Assembly: GCA_021776825.1 (NCBI GenBank)
Contig: JAJFFG010000100.1
Coordinates: 1 to 36,560 of the forward strand
Reading direction: 5' to 3'
Source of the DNA: Planctomycetota bacterium
Lineage (GTDB): Bacteria > Planctomycetota > JAJSAM01 > JAJVHW01
Length of the DNA: 36,560 bases
The notes beneath the pieces are model-generated. The model made no database searches. It saw only the letters and a list, made by a program, of their open reading frames with translations, and had not been told where the DNA came from. The translations under genes and the position numbers were made by a program. Of the stretch, positions 16,062 through 24,660 are shown piece after piece. Numbering within the stretch: the stretch's first letter is position 1; every line of letters begins with the position of its first letter.

Positions 16062-18368
16062 GTGCGTCAATCGATTCGCTGGACTGCCCATGTGTTCCGG
16101 ACTGCCCATGTGTTCCGGACAGGCGGTGCGTTCTGGAAGGGCCGGGTGCTCTGGAGGGGCGCCGCACTGGTTGCTCTGGGTGTGCTGGCGCTCGCATCCG
16201 CTGGGACGGGCGTCGCCGCCGAAGATCCCAAGGCTGCGACGGCCGGGACGATCGAGTGGAAGATCGGTGACCCCACACCCGAGGCGACGTTCCTCGTCGA
16301 GCTGATCAATCGCGCGCGACGGGATCCGGCGGCCGAGGCCGACCTCATCTTTCGCGACTACGACTCCGCCAGCGTGACGTCGCTCGTCGATCAGTTCGCG
16401 CCGCTCACGACGAACCCGTGGACCCGTACCGAGAACCGTGACGCGTGGCGCACCTACGCGCCGCGCCCGCCGCTGGCGATCAACTCGGCACTGACGGCTA
16501 CCGCGCATCAGTGGAGCGTCACGATGCGCGACTTCGACACCTCCGCACAGGCGATCGCCGGGCAGCCCGGGTTGTTCGCTCGCATGGGGGCCAATGGCTA
16601 CCAGATGTTCTGGGCGGCGCAGCTCATCCAGGGGTTCGCGCCCGACATGATCTCGGCGCATGCGTCGTGGACGATTGACTGGGGTCAGGCGACGGACAAC
16701 ACCACCGGCCGCCCGGCGCTGCCCAATCGCACGGCGCTGATCAACTTCAACAACGCCGCGCGTCACGGGTACGTCGAGATTGGCGTCGGCGTCGTCCAGC
16801 AGGCGAACGCCGCGGTGTCGCTCGGTCCACGCGTCGTCACGGCCGCGCTGGCTTCGCCGTTCGACTCCAGCCGCCGCTTCGTGACCGGCATCGTCTACGA
16901 GGACAAGAACACGAACGGGCGCTACGACCAGGGCGAGGGCTTCCCCGGCGTGCGTGTCGACGTGGATGCGTCGCAGTTCTTCGCGATCTCGACCGCCACC
17001 GGCGCGTACTCGATCCCCGTGGACCGACTCGCCGGTGACGTGCAGGTGGTCGCCCAGGGCATCGCCGGCGAGCGATCGGAGATCTTCGCGCGACAGATCG
17101 TGAACGGCACCACGCTCCCGGTCGGGATCGAACAGGGCAACGTCAAGGCCGACTTCGTGCTGCAGCCACGCAGCGATCCGCCCTCGACGACGACGCTGGC
17201 CGGAATCGGCGGCGCGGTCGAGGCCTCGGCCACGCAGTCGTTCCAGATCGACGTCGGCGCCATCGACGCGACGCGCGTCACGGTGGGGGACCTCGACGTC
17301 TCCGTCGACCTGTCGCACCCGGATCGCTCCGGACTCGACGTGCGCCTGCGGGCGCCGTCCGGACGTCAGATTCCGCTCTGGACCGGATCAGGGACCGGAG
17401 CCGACCTGGTCGGCACGTTCGACACCAGCCTGCGACCAGTCGAGACGCTCGGGACGTTCGTCGACGAGCCGTACGAGGGCACATGGACGCTGACGGTGAC
17501 CGACTCGTCGGGACAGGCGGGCACGCTCAACGACTGGAACCTGCACGTGCGCCCGCGGTGGGAGGGTTCGCTCCACTCGCGCCGCAGCAGCCTGTTCCTG
17601 ACGAAACTGAAGGTGAAGGACAAGAAGAAGGCCGCGTCGGACCAGATCCAGCTCTCGGCCGACATCGAGACCGGCGCGCCGCTCGCGAGTGACGCCGAGC
17701 AGCGAATGGAACTCGTCCTGCGCGACGCCGAGACACTCGACGAGGTCCTGCGCGTGGACCTGTCACAGCCCGGACCCGGGGCGAAGCGCGTCACGCTGAC
17801 CGGTGCTGTTTCGGCATCGCTCGTGCCGAGTTTCCGCGGTACGTCGCGCGCTCGCCTCACGGCGAAGATCCGCGGGCTCGACCTGCCTACGGTTCCGCGC
17901 GATGTGCGCGTGGAGCTGAGCGTCGGCGACGTCTTTGTGACCGAGGACGTGCGGCTCGCGCGCGGCCAGTTCAAGGCCAAGCGCACCGCTCCGTTGACGA
18001 CGTTGTTCCGCGTGGAGCGTATCAAGAGCCGCGTGCGGAACGGGGCGCGCAAGACCGTCGTCCGCGGGCGCTACCACCAGCGCGGCGCGGACCCGATCCC
18101 GGCGATTGTCGAGCTGCGCGTCGGTAGCGCGTCGGCCCTCTACCGTGGCAGCCCGATCGTGCTCGAGGAGACGCGCATCGAGTACGCACCGTCTGGGAAC
18201 ATCCGCAAGCTCGTGCTGAACCCGGTTGCGGGGACGTTCACGGCGAAGATCACCGGCGACCACGAGCTGGTCGTCGATGGGCGCACCGAGGTGTCGCTCT
18301 GGCTCGGCGACTACTTCGGCACGATGGACGTGGCACCGCGCGTCGACGGCGACGACGTCGACTACTAA
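16062..18368 (+). CDS. Large secreted CAP/SdrD-like/P-domain protein
   Basis: The protein has 768 residues and starts at a GTG with a strong AGGAGGAG site. A long signal peptide ends near residue 53 (SAGTGVAA). Residues about 75-265 look like a CAP/SCP domain (FLVELINRARRDPAAEADLI and a central SVTMRDFDTS region). Residues about 272-345 are a Cna_B/SdrD-like beta domain (VYEDKNTNGRYDQGEGFPGV). Residues about 395-520 are a P/Homo-B convertase domain (SVDLSHPDRSGLDVRLRAPS; YEGTWTLTVTDSSGQAGTL). The final 240 residues are beta-rich and unrecognised. This is a modular extracellular protein, probably adhesive or matrix-related. The signal region holds an exact 18-base tandem repeat. Confidence 0.7.
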   Translation: MRQSIRWTAHVFRTAHVFRTGGAFWKGRVLWRGAALVALGVLALASAGTGVAAEDPKAATAGTIEWKIGDPTPEATFLVELINRARRDPAAEADLIFRDYDSASVTSLVDQFAPLTTNPWTRTENRDAWRTYAPRPPLAINSALTATAHQWSVTMRDFDTSAQAIAGQPGLFARMGANGYQMFWAAQLIQGFAPDMISAHASWTIDWGQATDNTTGRPALPNRTALINFNNAARHGYVEIGVGVVQQANAAVSLGPRVVTAALASPFDSSRRFVTGIVYEDKNTNGRYDQGEGFPGVRVDVDASQFFAISTATGAYSIPVDRLAGDVQVVAQGIAGERSEIFARQIVNGTTLPVGIEQGNVKADFVLQPRSDPPSTTTLAGIGGAVEASATQSFQIDVGAIDATRVTVGDLDVSVDLSHPDRSGLDVRLRAPSGRQIPLWTGSGTGADLVGTFDTSLRPVETLGTFVDEPYEGTWTLTVTDSSGQAGTLNDWNLHVRPRWEGSLHSRRSSLFLTKLKVKDKKKAASDQIQLSADIETGAPLASDAEQRMELVLRDAETLDEVLRVDLSQPGPGAKRVTLTGAVSASLVPSFRGTSRARLTAKIRGLDLPTVPRDVRVELSVGDVFVTEDVRLARGQFKAKRTAPLTTLFRVERIKSRVRNGARKTVVRGRYHQRGADPIPAIVELRVGSASALYRGSPIVLEETRIEYAPSGNIRKLVLNPVAGTFTAKITGDHELVVDGRTEVSLWLGDYFGTMDVAPRVDGDDVDY
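16081..16116 (+). repeat. 18-bp exact tandem duplication in signal peptide coding region
   Basis: GGACTGCCCATGTGTTCC occurs twice back to back and encodes the repeated peptide TAHVFR in the n-region of the signal peptide. The reading frame is kept. It looks like a recent slippage duplication. Confidence 0.85.
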
Positions 18369-19009
18369 GTGGGGTAACGCGGAGTCGGTCGCGCGTCCGT
18401 GAACAGGCACTGGAAGAGCGTGGCCTCGCCCGGCTTGCAGAGGTCGGTCCAGGCGCCCGGGACCGGCGTCGCGAGGTCCGCGTTTGCGAGACGTCGGAAC
18501 CCGCGCGCCTCGAGCACGGCGGTCGCGAGGTCGAGAGCCTGACGCTCCGCCGCGTCCAGCCGTAGCGCCGTGTCGCGCTGGATGCCGCCAGCGCCGACGC
18601 CGAACGCCTCGATGGCGTAGACCGGGGCGAGCAGGCTGCGATAGAGCGCCAGGACACGGACATCGCTCCCGAGCTGCCTGGCGAGGTCGGCGCGCCAGTC
18701 ATCGACCTCCCAGGCTTCGCGATGGAGCAGCACGTCGAACGCGAACGCGGGGTCCCCGAGCGCGGTCCCGACTCCGGGCTGAAGTGCGTCCAGAGCGGCC
18801 GGCCCGCTCCGCAGCGCCGCGATGACGTCGTCCGCCAGCATGCACTCACCGTCGACGCGGAACCCGGTCGCGTTCTCGAGGACGCTCTCGACGTCGCGCC
18901 AGTCCCTCAGCCGCGCGCTCTGTTCGAGCAGCGCGGCGTGCAATGGCGCGTGATCACCGGACCAGAGCGTGGTGCAGTGACGGACAAGCGCTGCGACGTC
19001 TTCGTGCAT
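18365..19009 (-). CDS. Hypothetical protein downstream of pyrE
   Basis: The protein has 214 residues, is mostly helical and soluble, and has no signal peptide or membrane helix. No domain is recognised. It contains an Arg-Asp-rich N-terminus and a C-terminal RPTPRYPT tail. The ATG lies about 80 bases after the pyrE stop on the same strand, so it is likely the last gene of the Trm112-pyrE operon. Its stop overlaps that of the convergent secreted-protein gene by three bases. Function unknown. Confidence 0.6.
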   Translation of the reverse strand: MHEDVAALVRHCTTLWSGDHAPLHAALLEQSARLRDWRDVESVLENATGFRVDGECMLADDVIAALRSGPAALDALQPGVGTALGDPAFAFDVLLHREAWEVDDWRADLARQLGSDVRVLALYRSLLAPVYAIEAFGVGAGGIQRDTALRLDAAERQALDLATAVLEARGFRRLANADLATPVPGAWTDLCKPGEATLFQCLFTDARPTPRYPT

Positions 19010-19088
19010 CGACTACTCGCCGGGCGTCTTGGCTGGGCGCCGCGCGTCGACCGCGAGATCTGACAGCAACGGCGTCAGCACGATGGGC

Positions 19089-19763
19089 TCAGTCGACACC
19101 GTACTCCGCCAGGTACGCGTCGATGCGCCCACGCATCTCGTCGTCGATGACGACGCGCCCGTCGATCTCGCGACCGTGCAGGTGCTCGATCACCTCGTGG
19201 ATCGTCACGATGGCGTGGCACGCCATGCCGTACTCCTCGGAGAGCTCGTCGAAGGCGGAGCGACCGTTGGGTCCCATCTCGCGACGGTCCACCGAGATGA
19301 TCAGCCCGGTCAGCGTGACATCGGCCGTCGCGCGGAGCAGCGGCACGGTGTTGCGGATCGAGGTCCCGGCGGTCGTGACATCCTCGAGGATCAGCACGCG
19401 CTCGCCGTCGCGCGGGGTGTGCCCGACGAGTTGCCCGCCCTCTCCGTGCTTCTTCGCCTCTTTGCGGTCGAAGCAGTACGGCACGACGCGGTCGTGCTGC
19501 TCGGACAGTGCGATCGAGGTCGCGGCGACCAGCGGGATGCCCTTGTAGGCCGGGCCGAAGAGCACGTCGTAGCCATCGCCGAAGCAGTCGTTCGCCGTGG
19601 CTGCGTAGTAGCGGCCGAGCTCGGCGAGCTGGCGGCCCGTGCGATAGAGCCCCGTGTTGATGAAGTAGGGCGTCTGTCGCCCGCTCTTGGTCGTGAAGTC
19701 GCCGAAGAGCAGGACCCCGCTCTCGAGCATGAACTCGACGAACCGCTGTTTGGTGGCGTTCAC
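19089..19763 (-). CDS. pyrE: Orotate phosphoribosyltransferase
   Basis: The protein has 224 residues, a usual length. The PRPP-binding loop is LILEDVTTAGTS. FGDFTTKSGRQTPYFINTG at the N-terminus and FGPAYKGIPLVAATSIAL with YCFDRKEAKKHGEGG are standard orotate phosphoribosyltransferase features. The enzyme joins orotate to PRPP in pyrimidine synthesis. The start is a GTG with a weak ribosome site, nine bases after the Trm112-like gene, so the two are probably co-transcribed. Confidence 0.95.
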   Translation of the reverse strand: MNATKQRFVEFMLESGVLLFGDFTTKSGRQTPYFINTGLYRTGRQLAELGRYYAATANDCFGDGYDVLFGPAYKGIPLVAATSIALSEQHDRVVPYCFDRKEAKKHGEGGQLVGHTPRDGERVLILEDVTTAGTSIRNTVPLLRATADVTLTGLIISVDRREMGPNGRSAFDELSEEYGMACHAIVTIHEVIEHLHGREIDGRVVIDDEMRGRIDAYLAEYGVD

Positions 19764-19772
19764 TCGATCGCT

Positions 19773-20003
19773 CTAACTTGCGGTGTGGCCGGCGGCCGAC
19801 AGGGCGGCGGACCAGGCGTCCGCGTCCATCTGCTCGCTCTCGTCGATGAGCATGATCGGAATGCCGTCGCGGATGGCATAGCGACGGCGCGTCTCGGCGT
19901 CGGTGGAGATCAGCCACTCGCCGTCGGCGTCGGTGTGGTGGACGACGGCTGCGCGGCTCTCCGGGCAGGCCAGGATCTCCAGAAGCTCGGGTTCGATCGG
20001 CAC
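19773..20003 (-). CDS. Trm112-like small protein
   Basis: The protein has 76 residues. LLEILACPESRAAVVHHTDA and YAIRDGIPIMLIDESEQM are characteristic of the Trm112/UPF0434 family, which in bacteria are small zinc-ribbon relatives that may activate methyltransferases. The first motif has CPES instead of CPxC, so part of the zinc site is missing; such variants are common. The start is a GTG with AAGGAG nine bases upstream. It precedes pyrE. The role here is unknown. Confidence 0.8.
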   Translation of the reverse strand: MPIEPELLEILACPESRAAVVHHTDADGEWLISTDAETRRRYAIRDGIPIMLIDESEQMDADAWSAALSAAGHTAS

Positions 20004-20215
20004 GGCAGGTCGCTCCTTCGTTCGGACGGCGCGATGGTATCGCCCCTATGGGGCGGGACGGTGCGGGATCGGAGACGCCGGAGAAGATGTCCCCGGGATC
20101 CTCGATCGTCGGTTAACCCTGCTCGCTTCCGCCGTCGACGGATCTCCCTCTACGGATCCCCCAGTACGGATCCCACTGTCCGGCCTCCACCGCTCCGAGG
20201 AACCTCGAACCCGCC
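20004..20215. other. Intergenic region between Trm112-like gene and topA
   Basis: This gap holds the divergent promoters. It contains a small hairpin (CGCCCC TAT GGGGCG, 20041-20055) and three near copies of an ACGGATC-centred short motif spaced 14-15 bases (about 20128-20170). No clear promoter boxes were recognised. Confidence 0.4.
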
Positions 20216-22933
20216 ATGTCGAAGTCACTCGTCATCGTCGAGTCGCCCACCAAGGCCAACACGCTGCGCAAGTTCCTCGGCGACGGCTACCTGGTCGAGG
20301 CGACGGTCGGCCACATCCGTGATCTGCCCGAGAACGCGGCCCAGATCCCGGCAGCCCACAAGAAGAAGAAGTGGGCCCGCCTCGGCGTCGACGTCGAGAA
20401 CGACTTCGAGCCGCTGTACGTCGTGCAGCCGGACAAGAAGAAGACGATCACGGCGTTGAAGAAGCTCCTCAAGGAGTGCGACGAACTCCTTCTCGCGACT
20501 GATGAGGACCGCGAGGGCGAGGCCATCAGCTGGCACGTCCTGGAGCTCCTGAAGCCCAAGGTGCCGGTCAAGCGGATGGTGTTCCACGAGATCACGAAGA
20601 CCGCCGTCCAGCACGCGCTCGCGAACACCCGCGAGGTCGACACCCACCTCGTCGAGGCCCAAGAGGCGCGGCGGATTATCGATCGCCTGTACGGCTACGA
20701 GGTCTCGCCGATCCTCTGGCGCAAGATCGCGAAGGGGCTCTCGGCCGGTCGCGTGCAGAGCGTCGCCGTACGCATGGTTGTCGAGCGTGAGCAGGCGCGC
20801 ATGCGCTTCCACAGAGCGTCGTACTGGGACCTCGTCGCGACGTTCCAGACGCCGGCCGGCGGCAAGTTCGACGCACGACTGCACGAGCTCGAAGGGCGTC
20901 GGATTGCCTCGGGCAAGGACTTCGATCCCGACTCCGGAACGTTGAAGAAGGCCTCGCTGGCGCACCTCGACGAGGCCGCTGCCAACGACCTCCGCGACGC
21001 GCTCGCCGCGGGCGCCTTCTCGGTCTCCGAGGCCGACGAGAAGCCGTTCACGCGCTCTCCGGCGCCGCCGTTCACGACGTCGACGCTCCAGCAGGAGGCG
21101 AACCGCAAGCTGCGCTTCGACGCCCGCCGCACGATGCGCGCGGCGCAGAAGCTCTACGAGAGCGGTCTCATCACCTACATGCGAACCGACTCGGTCGCAC
21201 TCTCGAACGACGCCATCGCGATGACGCGGAAGAACATCGAGCAGCAGTACGGCCCCGAGCTGCTCCCGCCGTCACCGCGTCGCTACAAGAACAAGGTCAA
21301 GAACGCCCAGGAGGCGCACGAGTGCATCCGCCCCGCGGGGGACCGCATTCGGTCCGTTGACGAGGTGCGCAAGCTCGGCAGCGATGAGGCCAAGCTCTAC
21401 GAGCTCATCTGGAAGCGCACGATGGCGTGCCAGATGACCGACGCGCGCGGTCGCCGCATGAGCCTGAAGGTCTCGGGCAGCGCGGCCGGTCGCTCGGCCC
21501 TCTTCCAGGCCCGCGGCAGTGTGGTCGACAAGCCCGGTTTCCTCCGCGCGTACGTCGAGGGTTCGGACGATCCCGATGCGGTGCTGGCCGACAAGGACAC
21601 GCTCCTGCCGCCGGTCGAGGAGGGGCAGACTCTCACGTGCGACCAGCTCGTGTCCGACGGCCACGAGACGACGCCTCCGCCGCGTCTCACCGAGGCCGCG
21701 CTGATCAAGGCGCTCGAGGAGTCCGGCATCGGACGACCTAGCACGTACGCCTCGATCATCGACACCATCCAGCGACGTGACTACACGTTCAAGAAGGGCA
21801 ACGCGCTCGTCCCGAGCTTCGTCGCCTTTGCGGTTGTGGCGCTCATGCGCGAGCACCTCACGGATCTGATCGATCCGACGTTCACCGCGCGGATGGAGGA
21901 TCGCCTCGACGCCATCTCACGTGGTGAGCAGGGGACACTCCCGTACCTGAAGGAGTTCTACTTCGGGAACGGCACGCTCGGACTGCGCCCGCTGCTCGAC
22001 CAGAAGGCCGCCGACATCGACCCGCGCACGGTGTGCACGATCTCGATCGGTACCGACGCGGACGGCAACGACGTGGCGGTACGCGTGGGTCGCTACGGGC
22101 CGTACTTGCAGCGTGGTGAGGACACCGCGCCGCTGCCCGAGGGTCTCTGCCCCGACGAGGTCGATCTCGCTCGCGCCGAGATCCTCTTCGCCGAGGTCAA
22201 GCGCGCCGACACGCCGATCGGGCACCACCCCGAGAACGGCAAGCCGATCTACGTGAAGAGCGGGCGCTACGGCCCGTACGTCCAGCTCGGCGAGAGCCAG
22301 GCGAGGCCGGCAAAGAAGAGCGCCAAGAGCACCAAGAGCTCCGCGAAGGGTGAGGCCAAGAGCGAGGACGGTGAGGAGCCGAAGAAGCCGGCGAAGAGCA
22401 CGAAGAAGACCAAGGCGAAGAGCGCGGCGAAGGCCGAGGTCGGCGAGAAGCCGAAGATGGTCTCGCTCCTGAAGGGCATGATCCCGGCCGAGATGACGTT
22501 CGAGGTCGCGCTGAGCCTGCTCGCCCTGCCGCGTCCGCTCGGCGTCGACAGCGAGGGACGTGCGATCGAGGCCGGCGTCGGCCGCTACGGCCCGTTCGTC
22601 AAGCGCGAGCGCGAGTACCGCAGCCTGACCGCTGACGACAACGTGCTGACCGTGGACCTGGCGCGCGCGCTCGTGCTGTTCGCGCAGGAGAAGCGCTCCG
22701 GACGGGCCGCTCCCGCGACGCTGAAACTGTTCGAGAACGTCAAAGCGCTCGGCGGCAAGGACATCAAGATGCTCGACGGCCGCTACGGGCCGTACGTCAC
22801 CGATGGCGACTTCAATGCCTCCTTGCCGAAGGACACCGCCGATCCGCAGGCACTGACGGTCGAAGAGGCCCTCGAGCTTCTGGCGGTGGCGCGGACGAAG
22901 AAGAAGAAGCCCCGCCGGCGGACGAAGAAGTAG
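20216..22933 (+). CDS. topA: DNA topoisomerase I
   Basis: The protein has 905 residues. The Toprim domain shows VESPTKA (Glu9) and the metal site DEDREGE (96-102). The catalytic tyrosine is Tyr321 in GLITYMRTDS. FHEITKTAV and SAGRVQSVAVRMVV are further family blocks. The C-terminus has no visible zinc fingers. Instead it carries about four Toprim-associated repeats with GRYGPYxxxG cores, separated by a Lys/Ala/Ser-rich linker (around residues 697-755). The enzyme relaxes negative supercoils. The lysine-rich linker resembles DNA-binding tails of high-GC bacterial topoisomerases. A compact hairpin follows the stop. Confidence 0.97.
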   Translation: MSKSLVIVESPTKANTLRKFLGDGYLVEATVGHIRDLPENAAQIPAAHKKKKWARLGVDVENDFEPLYVVQPDKKKTITALKKLLKECDELLLATDEDREGEAISWHVLELLKPKVPVKRMVFHEITKTAVQHALANTREVDTHLVEAQEARRIIDRLYGYEVSPILWRKIAKGLSAGRVQSVAVRMVVEREQARMRFHRASYWDLVATFQTPAGGKFDARLHELEGRRIASGKDFDPDSGTLKKASLAHLDEAAANDLRDALAAGAFSVSEADEKPFTRSPAPPFTTSTLQQEANRKLRFDARRTMRAAQKLYESGLITYMRTDSVALSNDAIAMTRKNIEQQYGPELLPPSPRRYKNKVKNAQEAHECIRPAGDRIRSVDEVRKLGSDEAKLYELIWKRTMACQMTDARGRRMSLKVSGSAAGRSALFQARGSVVDKPGFLRAYVEGSDDPDAVLADKDTLLPPVEEGQTLTCDQLVSDGHETTPPPRLTEAALIKALEESGIGRPSTYASIIDTIQRRDYTFKKGNALVPSFVAFAVVALMREHLTDLIDPTFTARMEDRLDAISRGEQGTLPYLKEFYFGNGTLGLRPLLDQKAADIDPRTVCTISIGTDADGNDVAVRVGRYGPYLQRGEDTAPLPEGLCPDEVDLARAEILFAEVKRADTPIGHHPENGKPIYVKSGRYGPYVQLGESQARPAKKSAKSTKSSAKGEAKSEDGEEPKKPAKSTKKTKAKSAAKAEVGEKPKMVSLLKGMIPAEMTFEVALSLLALPRPLGVDSEGRAIEAGVGRYGPFVKREREYRSLTADDNVLTVDLARALVLFAQEKRSGRAAPATLKLFENVKALGGKDIKMLDGRYGPYVTDGDFNASLPKDTADPQALTVEEALELLAVARTKKKKPRRRTKK

Positions 22934-22951
22934 CGAGCCTTCGGCTCGCTA
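22931..22951 (+). terminator. Hairpin at the topA stop
   Basis: TAGCGAGCC and GGCTCGCTA form a 9-bp stem with a 3-base loop, immediately overlapping the TAG stop of topA. ACTTCGG follows, without a T-run. It is a probable terminator or mRNA end stabiliser. Confidence 0.6.
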
Positions 22952-22983
22952 CTTCGGACAGGGCGCGGGCACCGCCCCGCGCC

Positions 22984-23009
22984 GTAGGGGCGGACCCCCG
23001 GGTCCGCCC
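22984..23009 (+). repeat. REP-like palindrome, copy 1
   Basis: GTAGGGGCGGACCC, two bases, then GGGTCCGCCC form a 10-bp perfect stem (22988-22997 with 23000-23009). This is one of eight related copies in the window. Confidence 0.8.
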
Positions 23010-23133
23010 GCGCCGACCGGCGCTGCACGATCGACGCGGGTGTGTGGCGCTGCCGTGCGACGCGCGTGACCCGATCGACGCCCGGTGGACCGTGTCGCGG
23101 GGCGCGTTGCCCGCCGCGTTCGCCCTGCGCGCC

Positions 23134-23158
23134 GTGGGGCGGATCTCTGCGTCCGCCC
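23134..23158 (+). repeat. REP-like palindrome, copy 2 (diverged)
   Basis: GTGGGGCGGATCTC ... GTCCGCCC keeps the outer stem of the repeat family, with mismatches in the inner part. Confidence 0.65.
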
Positions 23159-23265
23159 GCGCTGTCGCGCAACGCTCGAACCGAACGTCGCACCTCGGCC
23201 GATGCCCGGTGCGCGCGCGGTCTCCGACGGACGGCGCCTCATCCACCGCGTTCGCCCTGGGCGCC

Positions 23266-23306
23266 GTAGGGGCGGACCCCCAGGTCCCCCCCCCCCCCCG
23301 GGGGGG
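23266..23306 (+). repeat. REP-like palindrome, copy 3, with C14-G7 run
   Basis: GTAGGGGCGGACCCCCAGGT is followed by 14 C (23286-23299) and 7 G (23300-23306) where the second arm should read GGTCCGCCC. The second arm is replaced by a homopolymer; this may be natural decay or a sequencing or assembly error. Confidence 0.65.
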
Positions 23307-23499
23307 CCGGCGCACGACCCCCCACCCACGGCGCACCGCCGGCGAACGGTGCCACGCGGTCGGGCTCCGGACGGGGTCCGTGGCGAGCCGAACGACCGCG
23401 CCCCGGAAGCGACGTCCTCGCCGGTCCCCGCCCGCGTCAGCGACGACGCTCGCTGAGCGCCATCGGACCGGAGCCGACCGAGAGAGAGGTTGCGGGCGC

Positions 23500-23525
23500 G
23501 GGCGGATCAGGAGATCCGCCCCTAC
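23500..23525 (-). repeat. REP-like palindrome, copy 4 (reverse orientation)
   Basis: GGGCGGATC, AGGA, GATCCGCCC then CTAC: a 9-bp perfect stem in the opposite orientation to copies 1-3. It lies 34 bases from the patatin stop codon. Confidence 0.8.
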
Positions 23526-23558
23526 GGGGATATCTCCGGTGCCGCGGCCTCTCCGCCG

Positions 23559-24617
23559 TCACTCCGCCACCAGCTCCCGGATCCGCGGCAGCGCCTCTTC
23601 CGCCGCCCGCGCTCCCGCATCCATCATCTGCTGCGCCTTGTCGTAGTCGAACAGGCTCGCATCCCCGCAGTCGGGCGCGATGACCAGGTCCGGCTTCGCC
23701 CGCGAGAGCTGGAGCTCCGCGAGTTCGACCTGCATCCAGTCGATGCTGCGCGTCAGCGTGTAGCCCATCCCGGGCGGCTTGCCGTCCTCCTCACGCCCCA
23801 GAATGCGGGACGCGAAGTTGGAGTGCTTCGCCTCCGACAGATCGATCGGCCCGATCTCCATCGCCATCTCCGCGCTCATCCCGTCGACGCTGTGGCGCTC
23901 GAACATCGGGAGCTCTTCCGGCTCCTCTTCCAGTGCAGCGAGGTCGAGGTCGATCGCCGTCCTGAACGCGGGCGCACCGACCAGGATGGTCTCGTCGACG
24001 CCGACCGCGACCGGGGAGTCGGGTGCGTCCGTTCTCGCGCCGCTGAGCGACGCGCGGAGCATCGACTCCCGCGTGTTCAGGTTCACGGCCAGGATGCGAT
24101 TCGCGCCGAGAGCCTTGGCGGCCTCGACCGGGACGGGCGCGCTGACTCCGCCGTCGACGAGCCAACGCCCGTCCCAACGCACGGGGGTGAACAGGCCCGG
24201 GATCGCGAACGAAGCGCGCAGCGCCTGCACGAGGTCGCCGCGAAACAGACGCACCTCCTGACCGGTCTCGTTGTCGGTCGCCACCGCGACGAAGCGCACC
24301 CCGATGTCCTCGATCTTCGGGCTGTGGGTCAGTTCGATCAGCGTGGTCTCGAGGCGTCCGCCGCTGAACAGCCCGGCGCGGGAGAACGCCGGCTCGAAGA
24401 AGCCCATCACGTTCCACCAGCTCAGGCCCTGGAGGATGCGCTTGTAGCCCTCGAGACCGCCGGTGGCGTGCAGGCCGCCGATGACGGCGCCGATGCTTGT
24501 TCCGGCGATGCAGTGGATCGGGATGCCCTCGCGCTCGAGGACCTCCAGCACACCGATGTGTGCCAATCCACGTGCGGAACCACTGCCAAGGGCCAGTCCG
24601 AGCTTCGGTCGCGACAT
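23559..24617 (-). CDS. Patatin-like phospholipase (RssA/YchK type)
   Basis: The protein has 352 residues. The oxyanion loop is GSGSARG (11-17), the nucleophile elbow GTSIG (39-43, Ser41), and the catalytic aspartate Asp155 in DGGVS. The length and the early motif order match bacterial patatin-like lipid acyl hydrolases. The last 130 residues are helical and outside the core domain. It has no signal peptide, so it probably acts at the inner leaflet or in the cytosol. It lies 44 bases after the porin stop on the same strand and may be co-transcribed with it. The substrate is unknown. Confidence 0.9.
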   Translation of the reverse strand: MSRPKLGLALGSGSARGLAHIGVLEVLEREGIPIHCIAGTSIGAVIGGLHATGGLEGYKRILQGLSWWNVMGFFEPAFSRAGLFSGGRLETTLIELTHSPKIEDIGVRFVAVATDNETGQEVRLFRGDLVQALRASFAIPGLFTPVRWDGRWLVDGGVSAPVPVEAAKALGANRILAVNLNTRESMLRASLSGARTDAPDSPVAVGVDETILVGAPAFRTAIDLDLAALEEEPEELPMFERHSVDGMSAEMAMEIGPIDLSEAKHSNFASRILGREEDGKPPGMGYTLTRSIDWMQVELAELQLSRAKPDLVIAPDCGDASLFDYDKAQQMMDAGARAAEEALPRIRELVAE

Positions 24618-24660
24618 GGCGGCGAGGCTACGCGGGGGCGGTCAGCGAGTTCCAGCGCCC

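Larger units (their letters stand above)
22934..23558. other. 625-base repeat-filled gap after topA
   Basis: No gene is seen. The gap contains four copies of the GTAGGGGCGGAYC palindrome, a run of 14 C followed by 7 G, and otherwise very GC-rich sequence without ribosome sites or protein-like frames. Confidence 0.6.

Noticed and set aside
13105..16278. Very long open frame on the minus strand opposite the CYTH-CHAD gene and running into UXS
   Set aside because: Its translation is Arg/Gly/Asp-rich low complexity and mirrors real genes on other frames; it is a high-GC shadow.
23044..23456. Plus-strand open frames in the gap after topA
   Set aside because: They translate GC-rich repeats, differ between frames, and have no ribosome site or recognisable domain.
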